A stretch of DNA of 10,925 nucleotides, taken from assembly GCA_964444865.1 (NCBI GenBank), contig CAYUJE010000228.1, forward strand, positions 1 through 10,925, given 5' to 3'. Positions 1 through 6,521 of this stretch are shown here, piece by piece (position 1 is the stretch's first letter; each line of letters starts with the position of its first letter). The translations under genes were made by a program, and so were the position numbers. The DNA is from SXOA01 sp964444865 (GTDB lineage Bacteria; Planctomycetota; Planctomycetia; Pirellulales; Pirellulaceae). The notes below the pieces were generated by a model. It searched no databases. It was not told the origin of the DNA and worked only from the letters and a program-made list of their open reading frames with translations.

Positions 1-42
1 CTTCCCAGGGCAGGATCTGAACTAACGGAGTTGACCGCCTAA
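1..42 (+). CDS. possible 3' end of a rightward gene (partial)
   Basis: Frame 1 is open from the window edge to a TAA at 40-42, giving a 13-residue tail (LPRAGSELTELTA). A terminator-like hairpin begins 10 bp later, which is the spacing expected after a real stop codon. Frame 2 also stays open to a TAA at 23-25, so the reading frame is not certain. The product cannot be named from so short a tail. Confidence 0.3.
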   Translation, partial: LPRAGSELTELTA

Positions 43-52
43 TCGTCCGACT

Positions 53-87
53 GCCGCCGGGATTACCCATCTCCGGCGGCTTTGCTT
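53..87 (+). terminator. Rho-independent terminator-like hairpin
   Basis: An 8-bp perfect GC stem (GCCGCCGG at 53-60, CCGGCGGC at 73-80) encloses a 12-base loop and is followed by TTTGCTT. The T tract is interrupted, so termination may be partial. It follows the putative upstream gene end at 42 and insulates the small membrane protein gene that starts at 176. Confidence 0.55.
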
Positions 88-162
88 CCAGTGGCGTGGC
101 CCCAAGCAGGATATCAGCTACGCTAAAGGGCGAGCGAATTTCATTTATCCTCAAATTTGGCT

Positions 163-167
163 AGGAG
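163..167 (+). promoter_or_regulatory. ribosome binding site deciding a TTG start
   Basis: AGGAG lies 8 bases before the TTG at 176. An in-frame TAG at 170-172 excludes a start further upstream, and no ATG occurs in frame before the first transmembrane helix, so this site fixes the start of the 85-residue membrane protein at TTG. Confidence 0.6.
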
Positions 168-175
168 CATAGATT

Positions 176-433
176 TTGGTTTCCAAGCGTACCCTAACTG
201 TGCTGGTTTTGGCGTTGCCGATCCTTGTCGTTGCGTTTGCCGTAGTGATGGGAGGCTGGGGGCTGGCGCAGGGAATGGGAGATCCCGCGGGGGCGACTGC
301 ACTGCGGTGGGTTGCAGTCGCTTGTTTGATGCTGCTGGTGATGGACGGAGTGCTTCTTCTGATGGTGCTGGGGCTGAATGCGATTGAGGCGGGCGGCGGA
401 CGTCAGCCCCCTGATGCCAACTCGCAGGAGTGA
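176..433 (+). CDS. small two-helix membrane protein, unknown function
   Basis: This 85-residue protein starts at a TTG preceded by a good AGGAG site. Two strongly hydrophobic segments, roughly residues 7-30 and 44-68, suggest a helical hairpin in the inner membrane with a short linker (GMGDPAGATALR) between them. The last 15 or so residues are hydrophilic and are encoded by the left arm of an inverted repeat (388-416), so the native tail may have been replaced or extended by repeat insertion. It converges on the mannose-1-phosphate guanylyltransferase gene, 58 bp away. I do not recognise the family. Hydrophobicity pattern, start signal and size all argue that it is a real gene. Confidence 0.65.
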   Translation: MVSKRTLTVLVLALPILVVAFAVVMGGWGLAQGMGDPAGATALRWVAVACLMLLVMDGVLLLMVLGLNAIEAGGGRQPPDANSQE

Positions 434-485
434 TTTCATGGTGAATCGCCGAATACAATCAAGGGGCTGACGCCCCCCGCTCGCC
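388..485. repeat. REP-like inverted repeat overlapping a gene end
   Basis: The left arm (388-416) and right arm (457-485) are inverted copies matching at 24 of 29 positions, with a 40-base loop. Each arm has a core of the form GGGGCTGACG followed by a C-rich run; the right arm alone can also form GGGGC-TGAC-GCCCC (463-476). The left arm codes for the end of the 85-residue membrane protein, and the right arm stops seven bases before the stop codon of the convergent gene. The pair would form a strong hairpin in either transcript and may act as a two-way terminator. The core resembles intergenic repeats I recall from Pirellulales genomes, which I cannot verify here. Confidence 0.7.
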
Positions 486-491
486 AAAGGG

Positions 492-1577
492 CTACAGGTA
501 TTCCGCCCAGCCGCGGGAGTTCAATTCCTTTACCACCTCGCGGATCGCTTCTTCGTCATGCTTGCTGGCGACGAGGGTGGAATTCGGCGTGTGGACGACG
601 ATACAGTCTTTGATTCCCAGCGTAACAACAAGGTGCTCGCCGTCGGTCCGGACGATGCTGCCGGTGGTGCGAATGCCGAGGTGTTTGCCGACAATCGTGT
701 TGCCATCTGCGTCGCTTCCCAAGCTCCGCGGCAGAGATTGCCAACTGCCGACGTCGTTCCATTGGAAGGGAGCTTCGATAACTGCGACTTCGGGATGCTT
801 CTCCATGACCGCGTAATCGACCGACTTGCCGACAATTGCGGAGAATTCCCGCTCCAGAACTTCGGCGTAATCGGGTGAGCCTATCGCCTGGCCAATTGAC
901 GCCAGGCGCGCAGCCATTGCCGGTTCGTGGGACTCCAAAGCATTCAGAATCGTGCGGGCTTTCCAGACAAACAGGCCGCTGTTCCAAAAAAAAGTTCCAG
1001 CTGCCAGAAACTCCTCCGCCTGCAGTCGTTTGGGTTTCTCGCGAAAGCGGACAACCTGAAAGGCTGGGGATTCGCCTGTTTGTTTTGCTGGGAGCGGCTG
1101 GCCGCATTCAATGTAGCCGAAGGTTTCGGCGGGGAAGTTGGGGCGAATGCCGAAGGTGACAATCCGCTGGGGACATTCTTCCACAAGAGCATGGGCTTGC
1201 TGCATGGCCGAGCGAAAGTTAGCCACGGGCTCGATCAGATGATCAGCCGGCATGACGAGCATGGTGGCATCCTCGTCCGTCGTGGTGACCAAATGAGCCG
1301 CCAAACCGACGCAGGGAGCCGTATCTCGCTTGCAGGGCTCTCCAACGATGTTGGCGGCCGGCAATTCGGGCAGTTGCTGCCGGATCGGTTCGACCAGTTG
1401 CCGATTGGTGATGACCAGCGTTCGCTCCGGCGGAACCAGGCCGGAAAGCCGGTCAAGGGCCAGTTGAATCATCGTCCGACCGCCGCCGAAATCGAGAAGC
1501 TGTTTGGGCGTGGCGGTACGGCTGAGTGGCCAGAAACGGGTGCCAAAACCTCCGGCCATGATGACGGCATGTAACAT
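492..1577 (-). CDS. manC: mannose-1-phosphate guanylyltransferase
   Basis: It makes GDP-mannose from mannose-1-phosphate and GTP in the cytoplasm, supplying mannosyl and related sugars for polysaccharides and glycans. The 361-residue protein shows the family signatures in order: GGFGTRFWPLSR (9-20) with PKQ (24-26) for nucleotide binding, EPCKRDTA (80-87), MPADH (109-113), FREKP (178-182), WNSGLF (198-203) and WNDVGSW (273-279). It ends without the C-terminal phosphomannose isomerase domain found in bifunctional ManC/AlgA, so it is the short single-domain type. The reading frame continues upstream to 1724, but that part is translated repeat and intergenic sequence; the ATG at 1577 puts the first beta strand (MLHAVIMAGG) at the usual position. 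No strong ribosome binding site precedes it. The manC symbol is used for function; a name such as mpg would also fit. Confidence 0.92.
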   Translation of the reverse strand: MLHAVIMAGGFGTRFWPLSRTATPKQLLDFGGGRTMIQLALDRLSGLVPPERTLVITNRQLVEPIRQQLPELPAANIVGEPCKRDTAPCVGLAAHLVTTTDEDATMLVMPADHLIEPVANFRSAMQQAHALVEECPQRIVTFGIRPNFPAETFGYIECGQPLPAKQTGESPAFQVVRFREKPKRLQAEEFLAAGTFFWNSGLFVWKARTILNALESHEPAMAARLASIGQAIGSPDYAEVLEREFSAIVGKSVDYAVMEKHPEVAVIEAPFQWNDVGSWQSLPRSLGSDADGNTIVGKHLGIRTTGSIVRTDGEHLVVTLGIKDCIVVHTPNSTLVASKHDEEAIREVVKELNSRGWAEYL

Positions 1578-1626
1578 CAGCAGAATCTCGAATTTGAGTA
1601 GGCGATTTGCAACGACAAACGAAAGG

Positions 1627-1662
1627 CCCCCACCCCGGCCCTCTCTCAAGGGGAAAGGGGGG
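1627..1662. repeat. G/C-tract palindromic repeat, possible terminator
   Basis: On the + strand CCCCC, A, CCCC (1627-1636) pairs with GGGG, AAA, GGGGGG (1650-1662), forming a bulged stem with a 13-base loop. It abuts the stop codon of the 38-residue protein (1663-1665) and, read leftward, is followed by CCTTTCGTTTG, so it may terminate that transcript 50 bp before manC starts. The wording of the core (CCCCGGCCCTCTC) resembles a widespread intergenic repeat type known from several bacterial phyla. That likeness is from memory. Confidence 0.55.
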
Positions 1663-1779
1663 TTAAAACAGCCGGCCTTGGACCCAAGCATAGGCGAGCC
1701 AACAGAGAACGGGAAAGAGCACAAACATCACGCCATAGGTGAAGATGCTTGTCCAAATATGTCTGGGCCAGCGAGCCAT
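1663..1779 (-). CDS. 38-residue single-helix membrane protein
   Basis: This short gene begins with ATG at 1779 and ends with TAA at 1663-1665. The peptide has a basic, tryptophan-containing N-terminus (MARWPRHIW), one hydrophobic helix (about residues 11-33, including FVLFPVLCWLAYAW) and a short QGRLF tail, which is the layout of an N-in single-pass inner-membrane protein. An in-frame TGA 24 bases upstream of the ATG closes the frame. A promoter-like pair lies at 1820-1848, giving a leader of about 34 bases; no Shine-Dalgarno is visible. The product could be a small subunit of a membrane complex, but nothing in the neighbourhood says which. The coherent membrane-peptide composition is unlikely by chance, yet conservation must decide. 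Confidence 0.5.
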   Translation of the reverse strand: MARWPRHIWTSIFTYGVMFVLFPVLCWLAYAWVQGRLF

Positions 1780-1819
1780 GTGAGAGTTTGGGGTGGAGAG
1801 TCATTCGCCTGGATACATT

Positions 1820-1848
1820 ACTATAGGACCAGCCACGAAATCCTCCAA
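1820..1848 (-). promoter_or_regulatory. sigma70-type promoter for the 38-residue protein
   Basis: Read on the minus strand, TTGGAG (1848-1843) and TATAGT (1825-1820) are separated by exactly 17 bases, with four and five of six positions matching the consensus boxes. Transcription would begin near 1813, about 34 bases before the ATG at 1779. It lies in the spacer between that gene and the divergent peptidase gene. Confidence 0.42.
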
Positions 1849-1863
1849 CCGACCACAACAAAC

Positions 1864-2865
1864 ATGTGCGTTCCCTCACTTAGCTGCCGACTTCAGTCTT
1901 CTTTTTGCGCCTTGACCCTGTTGTTGGGCCCAATTGCGGCCTGGGGAGCCGACGATTTGGAACTGACTCTGGCAGGCGAGACCAAGATCGTCTTAGCTGG
2001 AGTCGAGGAAGGAAAAAAAGTTCTGATGACTCAGGATGCCTTTGCAATGTCCTTGAGCCGCTTCGATCTGCAGGTGCGGCTGAAACGCACGGAGAACGCA
2101 ACTCTCGACGAATGGAAGAAATTCACAGCAGCCGAGGTGCTTCCTTGGAGCGATGAAGAAATCGCCCACATCAAGCCCGCGGTGGCCGTGCTGGCGGAGA
2201 AGTTGAAGAGGCTCAGACTGCCGTTGCCCGAAAGAGTGCTGCTGGTGCACACGTCGGGAAAGGAGGAATCGGAAGCTGCCTATACGCGGGCGAACGCCAT
2301 CATGCTGCCGAGCAAGGTGCTCAGCTATCCGCCAGAGCGGCTGGAGGACCTGCTGGCCCACGAACTCTTTCACGTTCTGTCCCGCCATGATGCGGAAACT
2401 CGCCAGCGGCTGTATGGCATCATCGGCTTTCGGGCCTGCGAGGAGATTCCGCTTCCGGCATCGCTGAAGGATCGCAAGCTGACCAATCCGGACGCGCCGC
2501 AAATCAATTGCACTATCGACCTCAAGATCGACGGACGCGTGGTGACCACAACGCCAATCCTGTATTCGAGCGAGGAGAATTTCGATGCGGAGAAAGGTGG
2601 CTCGCTGTTTCGCTATCTTACGTTCCGCCTGATGGTGGTGGAGAAAAGAGAAGGCAAATGGCAACCGGCTGCTAGCGGCGGAGCCCCGATTCTTCTCGAC
2701 CCCAAGCAAGTGCCGTCGTTTTTGGAGCAGATTGGAAAAAACACGGGCTACATCATTCACCCCGATGAGATCCTGGCCGATAACTTCAAACATCTGGTGA
2801 AGGAAGAGCAGAAATTGCCAACGCCAAAGATCGTGGAACAGATGCAGAGTGTGCTCAAGCAGTAG
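1864..2865 (+). CDS. secreted zinc metallopeptidase (HExxH, gluzincin-like)
   Basis: The 333-residue protein opens with a Sec signal peptide: hydrophobic core at about residues 12-27 and a likely cut near AAWG-ADD. It is therefore exported to the periplasm or beyond. The zinc site is HELFH at 166-170. A second motif, EILAD at 302-306 after a hydrophobic IIHP, has the E-x3-D form that supplies the third zinc ligand in gluzincins, so E302 is the predicted ligand. The middle region (about 215-280) is beta-rich and may form the substrate cleft. The substrate is unknown. The frame is open upstream to 1504, but only the ATG at 1864 gives a signal peptide at the N-terminus; there is no clear ribosome binding site. 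The gene end overlaps the convergent tsaE by 11 bp. I do not recognise a named family; peptidase activity is inferred from the motifs. Confidence 0.72.
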   Translation: MCVPSLSCRLQSSFCALTLLLGPIAAWGADDLELTLAGETKIVLAGVEEGKKVLMTQDAFAMSLSRFDLQVRLKRTENATLDEWKKFTAAEVLPWSDEEIAHIKPAVAVLAEKLKRLRLPLPERVLLVHTSGKEESEAAYTRANAIMLPSKVLSYPPERLEDLLAHELFHVLSRHDAETRQRLYGIIGFRACEEIPLPASLKDRKLTNPDAPQINCTIDLKIDGRVVTTTPILYSSEENFDAEKGGSLFRYLTFRLMVVEKREGKWQPAASGGAPILLDPKQVPSFLEQIGKNTGYIIHPDEILADNFKHLVKEEQKLPTPKIVEQMQSVLKQ

Positions 2866-3337
2866 CCGATAGCTGGACGGCAAGCGTCGCGAGCGAGTGC
2901 TGCATCTCATCACCAAAGGCCCGTAGCGTGAATTGGCGGGCAGAATCACCCGTCACGGCGATGGAGATTTCCAGCCGCTCCTCTGGGAGTGAAGCGGCGA
3001 CTTTATCGGCCCATTCGATCAGTGTAATGCCTCCGGCAGAGAAGTACTCGTGCGGACCAAGACGCTGAAATTCGTCGTCCCCCGCCAGCCGGTAAACGTC
3101 AAAGTGGTACAGCGTGCGGCTGCCAGAGTGTTCCTGACAAAGCACAAATGTGGGACTCGTAACTTCGCTTCGGTCGATGTCGCAGGCGGCAGCGAGAGCC
3201 TGAACGAGGCGGGTTTTGCCGGCACCGAGCGTGCCGCAAAGGGCTACGACAGCCCCATCCTGCAAGGTAGCAGCAAGCGCCGCGCCGAGGCGGTCGGTAT
3301 CGGCGAGATTGCTTGAGAGAAAGACAAGTTCCTGCAT
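2855..3337 (-). CDS. tsaE: tRNA threonylcarbamoyladenosine biosynthesis ATPase TsaE
   Basis: TsaE is the ATPase that works with TsaB and TsaD in the cytoplasm to place threonylcarbamoyl on A37 of ANN-decoding tRNAs. At 160 residues it has the normal family length. Family motifs are clear: Walker A GTLGAGKT (35-42), SPTF (61-64), HFDVYRL (78-84) and IEWAD (107-111). It follows thiL by 34 bp in the same direction, so the two are probably cotranscribed; thiL and tsaE are neighbours in other bacteria too. No strong ribosome binding site precedes the ATG at 3337. Its 3' end overlaps the oppositely transcribed peptidase gene by 11 bp. Confidence 0.93.
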   Translation of the reverse strand: MQELVFLSSNLADTDRLGAALAATLQDGAVVALCGTLGAGKTRLVQALAAACDIDRSEVTSPTFVLCQEHSGSRTLYHFDVYRLAGDDEFQRLGPHEYFSAGGITLIEWADKVAASLPEERLEISIAVTGDSARQFTLRAFGDEMQHSLATLAVQLSATA

Positions 3338-3371
3338 GCAGTCAATCGGGCTGGCGGAAAGCCCACCTTGC

Positions 3372-4289
3372 TTAGAGTGGATGTTCGTAGCCTTGGGGAG
3401 TCAGCATCTGGCGCGTCCCATCCGGTGCGTTCTCCCACAAACCGGCTTCCTTCACAAAACGGCCGATGCAAGTGAGGGGGATGCCAAGTGGCTGCGTGGA
3501 AAGTAGCTCCGCAGCGACTGTGGGAGCAGCCGCGAGGATGAGTTCAAAATCTTCGCCATCACCGAGAGCATGCTGGAGCGCCAATCGGCCATCGCCACAT
3601 TCCAGCTCAAAAGCTGCTGGTGCAATGGGAATCTGCCTCAAATCCAAAACGGCCCCGCAGCCACTGGCTTCACACAATCGCGAGAGATCGAGTGACAAAC
3701 CATCGCTCACGTCCATTGCCGCATGGATGTCATACCGCTCCGCCAGCAACAGCGCTTCGCGGACTCGGGGAGTGAAATCAAAATGTTTTCCCAGAATGCT
3801 GCCGCCGCAGGAGCCCGTGACAAGGATTTCGTCGCCCGGCTTGGCACCGCTTCGCCGCCATTCCTTGCCTGGGATGACTTCGCCGATGGCCGTGATGCTG
3901 ATGACGAGGGGCCCGAGCCAACTGTTGGTGTCCCCGCCGGCAATGGCAATGTCGAATTCTTCGGCCAAGGGAATCAGCCCCTCATAGAGTTGGAGAGCCA
4001 GCGACTCCCCCTCTCCCTGCGGAATTGCAAGTGAAATCACTGCACCGACGGGCCGGGCGGCCATGGCGGCGAGATCGCTGAGGTTCACGGCGAGCGCCTT
4101 GCGCCCCGCTTTTCTTGGATCACAATTTGCCAATTGAAAATCCACGCCGTCCATCAACATGTCGGTCGTCACAACGCAGGCGTTGTCCTTGGCGAGTGCC
4201 AGCAAGGCAGCATCATCGCCAGGACCAAGCAGCAGCCGCGGATGTGCCGGCAGCCGGGGAAGCAAGCGGCGGAGAAAGTCACGTTCCAT
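3372..4289 (-). CDS. thiL: thiamine-monophosphate kinase
   Basis: ThiL phosphorylates thiamine monophosphate to thiamine diphosphate with ATP, the last step of cofactor synthesis. The 305-residue protein carries GPGDDAA (22-28), TTDMLMDGVDF (41-51), NLSDLAAM (69-76), GGDT (118-121), MDVSDGL (192-198) and GDGEDFEL (243-250), in the order expected for the PurM-like ATP/Mg site. Position 50 is Asp where many ThiL proteins have His (GVHF). An in-frame TAA 12 bases before the ATG fixes the start at 4289 or later. No TPP riboswitch-like sequence is seen in the 64-bp upstream gap. It is the middle gene of a leftward block, 64 bp after the vWA gene and 34 bp before tsaE. Confidence 0.93.
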   Translation of the reverse strand: MERDFLRRLLPRLPAHPRLLLGPGDDAALLALAKDNACVVTTDMLMDGVDFQLANCDPRKAGRKALAVNLSDLAAMAARPVGAVISLAIPQGEGESLALQLYEGLIPLAEEFDIAIAGGDTNSWLGPLVISITAIGEVIPGKEWRRSGAKPGDEILVTGSCGGSILGKHFDFTPRVREALLLAERYDIHAAMDVSDGLSLDLSRLCEASGCGAVLDLRQIPIAPAAFELECGDGRLALQHALGDGEDFELILAAAPTVAAELLSTQPLGIPLTCIGRFVKEAGLWENAPDGTRQMLTPQGYEHPL

Positions 4290-4296
4290 GAGACCA

Positions 4297-4350
4297 GCTT
4301 AGCCCCCGCGGCCAAGCGGGGAAACGCCGCGTGGTCCTCGGCGGCTAAGC
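4297..4350. repeat. 54-bp palindromic element between two genes
   Basis: GCTTAGCC (4297-4304) and GGCTAAGC (4343-4350) are perfect inverted arms, and pairing continues inward with one or two mismatches (CCGCGG against CCTCGG). Two inner hairpins are also possible: CCCCGC/GCGGGG (4304-4321) and GCCGC/GCGGC (4326-4345). It fills nearly all of the 64-bp gap between the vWA gene and thiL and would be transcribed with both. It has no T tract in the leftward direction, so it is more likely an mRNA-processing or stability element, or an inserted REP-like repeat, than a terminator. Confidence 0.6.
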
Positions 4351-4353
4351 AAC

Positions 4354-6423
4354 CTACAACTTGGGGACCGGTAACAGAGGCGTACCAGGGGGGATAGGGC
4401 GAGAAGGCCCCCAATAAATGGGAATGAGTTCGACGCCAAAACCTCGCTTGAGCTCATACTCGGCTCGCGCTGCCCACGGAGTGCCCGCGTGCGTCTCTAT
4501 CACCGCATGGAACATGGCGGTGGCCCGGTCGACATGGTGCTTGATCTTGTCGCCGGTGATAGTCTTCTGCCGAGTCGTGATGTCCCAATGGGCCAGATGC
4601 AGATTGGGAGCTTTGGTCAGCGGGACAACTGGAGGATTACGAATGAATTCTTCCAGGTACGCGCCGTATTCATACATCCGAGCCTGGTAGGCGATGATTT
4701 GCGCATACATCAAATCGTAGTTGGCCTGCCAGCGGGGCGAAGCCTCTTCCCGACGCTGCTTTTCCATCTTGCCGATGGTCTTCTCCACGCGAGCCAGGTA
4801 TTCGATGTAAATGATGGCCTTGGCCTGCTCGATGATCGCTTGCTGCTTGAGTGAAGCATAGTCGGGGGAAAAGCGGACCCGCATCTCAATAATCTTGGAA
4901 ATCTCAGGCTCGTAGGGATTGAGGTCATAGACCACTTTTTCGAGCATCGTCCGAAGTTGCGATTCGTCAATTTCCTGCTTCACCTCCAAACGAGAGCGGA
5001 GATCCGGCAAATAGCGGCGCATCGCTTCCAGTGCGTACTTCCGTTTCTCGCCACGAACGAGGTCGGTTTCCAGACTTGGCAGCATAAAGAAAATACCACC
5101 TGTTTCCCGGCCGAGGCGAGAACATTCATACGGACCAAAGCCGCTTGGGTGGGCATCATAGCGCCGGTGAAAGCCATCCGTCTGCAATTGCTCGGCGAAC
5201 GCAGTTTCCGGTCCCCGGTCAATGGGAATCCAGTGCTCATGCCCTGTTTGCGGATGGATCCAGCGCACATGCGCAAAGGGATATCCAAAGACCGCTTCGC
5301 GGCCGAGGACATAAAGTTTGCAGCGAGCGGCTTTGGCGACGGCGATGGCCCGCTCGAGCTGCGTGTCATTATCGACGCGGTCCCCGCTCTCGTCAGTGAG
5401 AATAATCAAGGCCATCTGCCGATCAGTCCGCTGGCAATAGGGCTGAAAGACCGTGATGGATTGGCCAATGGCCGAACACATTATTTCCTTGCCGGAAGGA
5501 TCGTTGGGAACTTCGGAAATGGCCTGTCGGATTTCGGTGAGGTCGTGCGACGGACGACGGGTGTGGTTCAGCCACTTCTCGCCATAGCTGGTAATGGCCG
5601 TTTCCAGCGAATCGTCCTGTCCACGCTTGAGCAGACCCAACTCCTTGTAAACGTGCTCGATCCGTTCGCGAATTTCCTTTTGGTCGTTCTTCATGCTCTC
5701 GGATTGATCGAAGTTCCAGATGACTAGGACTTTTCCTTTTTCGAGCATCCAGAGGATTTCCTGCGTCAATTGGTCGAGGGCCTCTTCATAGGAATCGACC
5801 ACGGCGCGGGCGTCGCCAATCATGCCGTCCGGCGCTTCCACGATGAGCTTTTTGCTCGATGGGGTATCGATAAAGATTCCTTCGATATTGACATCTGCAT
5901 TGACGACCTGTTCGTAGAGGGCCTTGTCCATCGACGGGGCCGAAACCATTCCCTGGGGGCCGGAGGCACCGACTTCTCCCACGATGGGAGAACTGCTGAA
6001 GACTTGAGAGGTTTGGTCGGCGACTTCGGTAAGCTGTTTTTCCAGTTCGATGACCTGCATTTCCTTTTGCTCGGGTTCCTCAAGAGCCTGGGCAATAACT
6101 TCGTGCAGTTCTTGAACGACCTTTTTATCAATGATGAGAAATGAGAGGCCAATCACCAACAACAAGTGGACGGCTGCGGAGGCAAACATCGCCGCCGAGT
6201 TCCTTAGCCATCGTCGAATCTTGAATCCGGCGGACAAATCCTCGTACTCTTCTTCCTCCTCAGCCGGTGGAGGGGCGGCCTTTGCTTTGGCCTTTTTGGA
6301 AAGGGAATCCTGCTTGGCTGCTGCGTCCCTGGAAGGGACCTCTTTCTTGGGTGCAGCAGACGGCGGGGACATCAACGCCGCAGAGGAGTCGGAAGCGGAC
6401 CTGGGTTCGAGAGTGTCATCCAC
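4354..6423 (-). CDS. membrane-anchored von Willebrand factor A protein
   Basis: The 689-residue protein starts at GTG. Residues 1-72 form a low-complexity, Ala/Pro/Lys-rich cytoplasmic head with five consecutive Glu at 55-59. One transmembrane helix spans about 77-97, followed by a Glu/Gln-rich, likely coiled region (102-140). A vWA fold covers about 231-378: beta strand KVLVIWNF, then D239-Q-S-E-S243 as the MIDAS DxSxS motif, and ILTDESGD with D344 as a further metal-site Asp. Residues 465-595 are helical and charged, and the tail is proline-rich (PPGTPLLPVP). With N-in topology the vWA domain is outside the cytoplasmic membrane. vWA domains bind protein partners through Mg2+; the partner is unknown. 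This design is common in planctomycetes. It lies upstream of thiL and tsaE on the same strand. No Shine-Dalgarno better than a weak GAG is seen, so the start codon is less certain than the gene. Confidence 0.8.
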   Translation of the reverse strand: MDDTLEPRSASDSSAALMSPPSAAPKKEVPSRDAAAKQDSLSKKAKAKAAPPPAEEEEEYEDLSAGFKIRRWLRNSAAMFASAAVHLLLVIGLSFLIIDKKVVQELHEVIAQALEEPEQKEMQVIELEKQLTEVADQTSQVFSSSPIVGEVGASGPQGMVSAPSMDKALYEQVVNADVNIEGIFIDTPSSKKLIVEAPDGMIGDARAVVDSYEEALDQLTQEILWMLEKGKVLVIWNFDQSESMKNDQKEIRERIEHVYKELGLLKRGQDDSLETAITSYGEKWLNHTRRPSHDLTEIRQAISEVPNDPSGKEIMCSAIGQSITVFQPYCQRTDRQMALIILTDESGDRVDNDTQLERAIAVAKAARCKLYVLGREAVFGYPFAHVRWIHPQTGHEHWIPIDRGPETAFAEQLQTDGFHRRYDAHPSGFGPYECSRLGRETGGIFFMLPSLETDLVRGEKRKYALEAMRRYLPDLRSRLEVKQEIDESQLRTMLEKVVYDLNPYEPEISKIIEMRVRFSPDYASLKQQAIIEQAKAIIYIEYLARVEKTIGKMEKQRREEASPRWQANYDLMYAQIIAYQARMYEYGAYLEEFIRNPPVVPLTKAPNLHLAHWDITTRQKTITGDKIKHHVDRATAMFHAVIETHAGTPWAARAEYELKRGFGVELIPIYWGPSRPIPPGTPLLPVPKL

Positions 6424-6464
6424 GGAAAAATCTCACGAAAGTAGGATGGAGCCTCTTCGACAAA

Positions 6465-6501
6465 CGCTCATGGAACCGCCCGGAATAGGCGGGGATGAGC
6501 G
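6465..6501 (-). promoter_or_regulatory. two-tier hairpin in the vWA gene leader
   Basis: An outer 7-bp stem (CGCTCAT at 6465-6471 with ATGAGCG at 6495-6501) and an inner 5-bp stem (CCGCC at 6476-6480 with GGCGG at 6488-6492) are separated by a small asymmetric internal loop and capped by seven bases. It lies between the predicted transcription start (near 6509) and the GTG at 6423, so it would be in the 5' leader. It could affect mRNA stability or translation. It is not a riboswitch class I recognise. Confidence 0.4.
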
Positions 6502-6515
6502 AGCAATCAATTTCG

Positions 6516-6521
6516 ATTATA
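6516..6521 (-). promoter_or_regulatory. TATAAT -10 box for the vWA-thiL-tsaE block
   Basis: On the minus strand this is a perfect TATAAT within CGCTATAATC. No good TTGACA-like box is found at 16-18 bases upstream, so only the -10 is convincing. The leader to the GTG at 6423 would be about 86 bases. The same 10-mer stands upstream of the M42 aminopeptidase gene (10171-10180). Confidence 0.48.

Noticed and set aside
927..1574. Long rightward open frame opposite manC
   Set aside because: It is antisense to a firmly identified enzyme and shows no recognisable motif; high-GC genes often leave such shadows.
1578..1724. N-terminal extension of the mannose-1-phosphate guanylyltransferase frame
   Set aside because: The extra 49 residues are translated from a palindromic repeat and spacer, and the family begins at the MLHAVIMAGG strand.
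1504..1863. Upstream extension of the secreted peptidase frame
   Set aside because: It overlaps manC in antisense and would bury the signal peptide; composition is not protein-like.
1993..2949. 318-codon leftward frame opposite the peptidase
   Set aside because: It overlaps both the peptidase and the end of tsaE and has no family motif; the peptidase frame has a signal peptide and zinc motifs.
4290..4353. TPP riboswitch upstream of thiL
   Set aside because: The gap is only 64 bp, is filled by a palindromic element, and lacks the conserved CTGAGA-type thi-box core.
4957..5727. 256-codon rightward frame opposite the vWA gene
   Set aside because: It is a shadow of a coherent coding sequence with a transmembrane helix and vWA motifs on the other strand.
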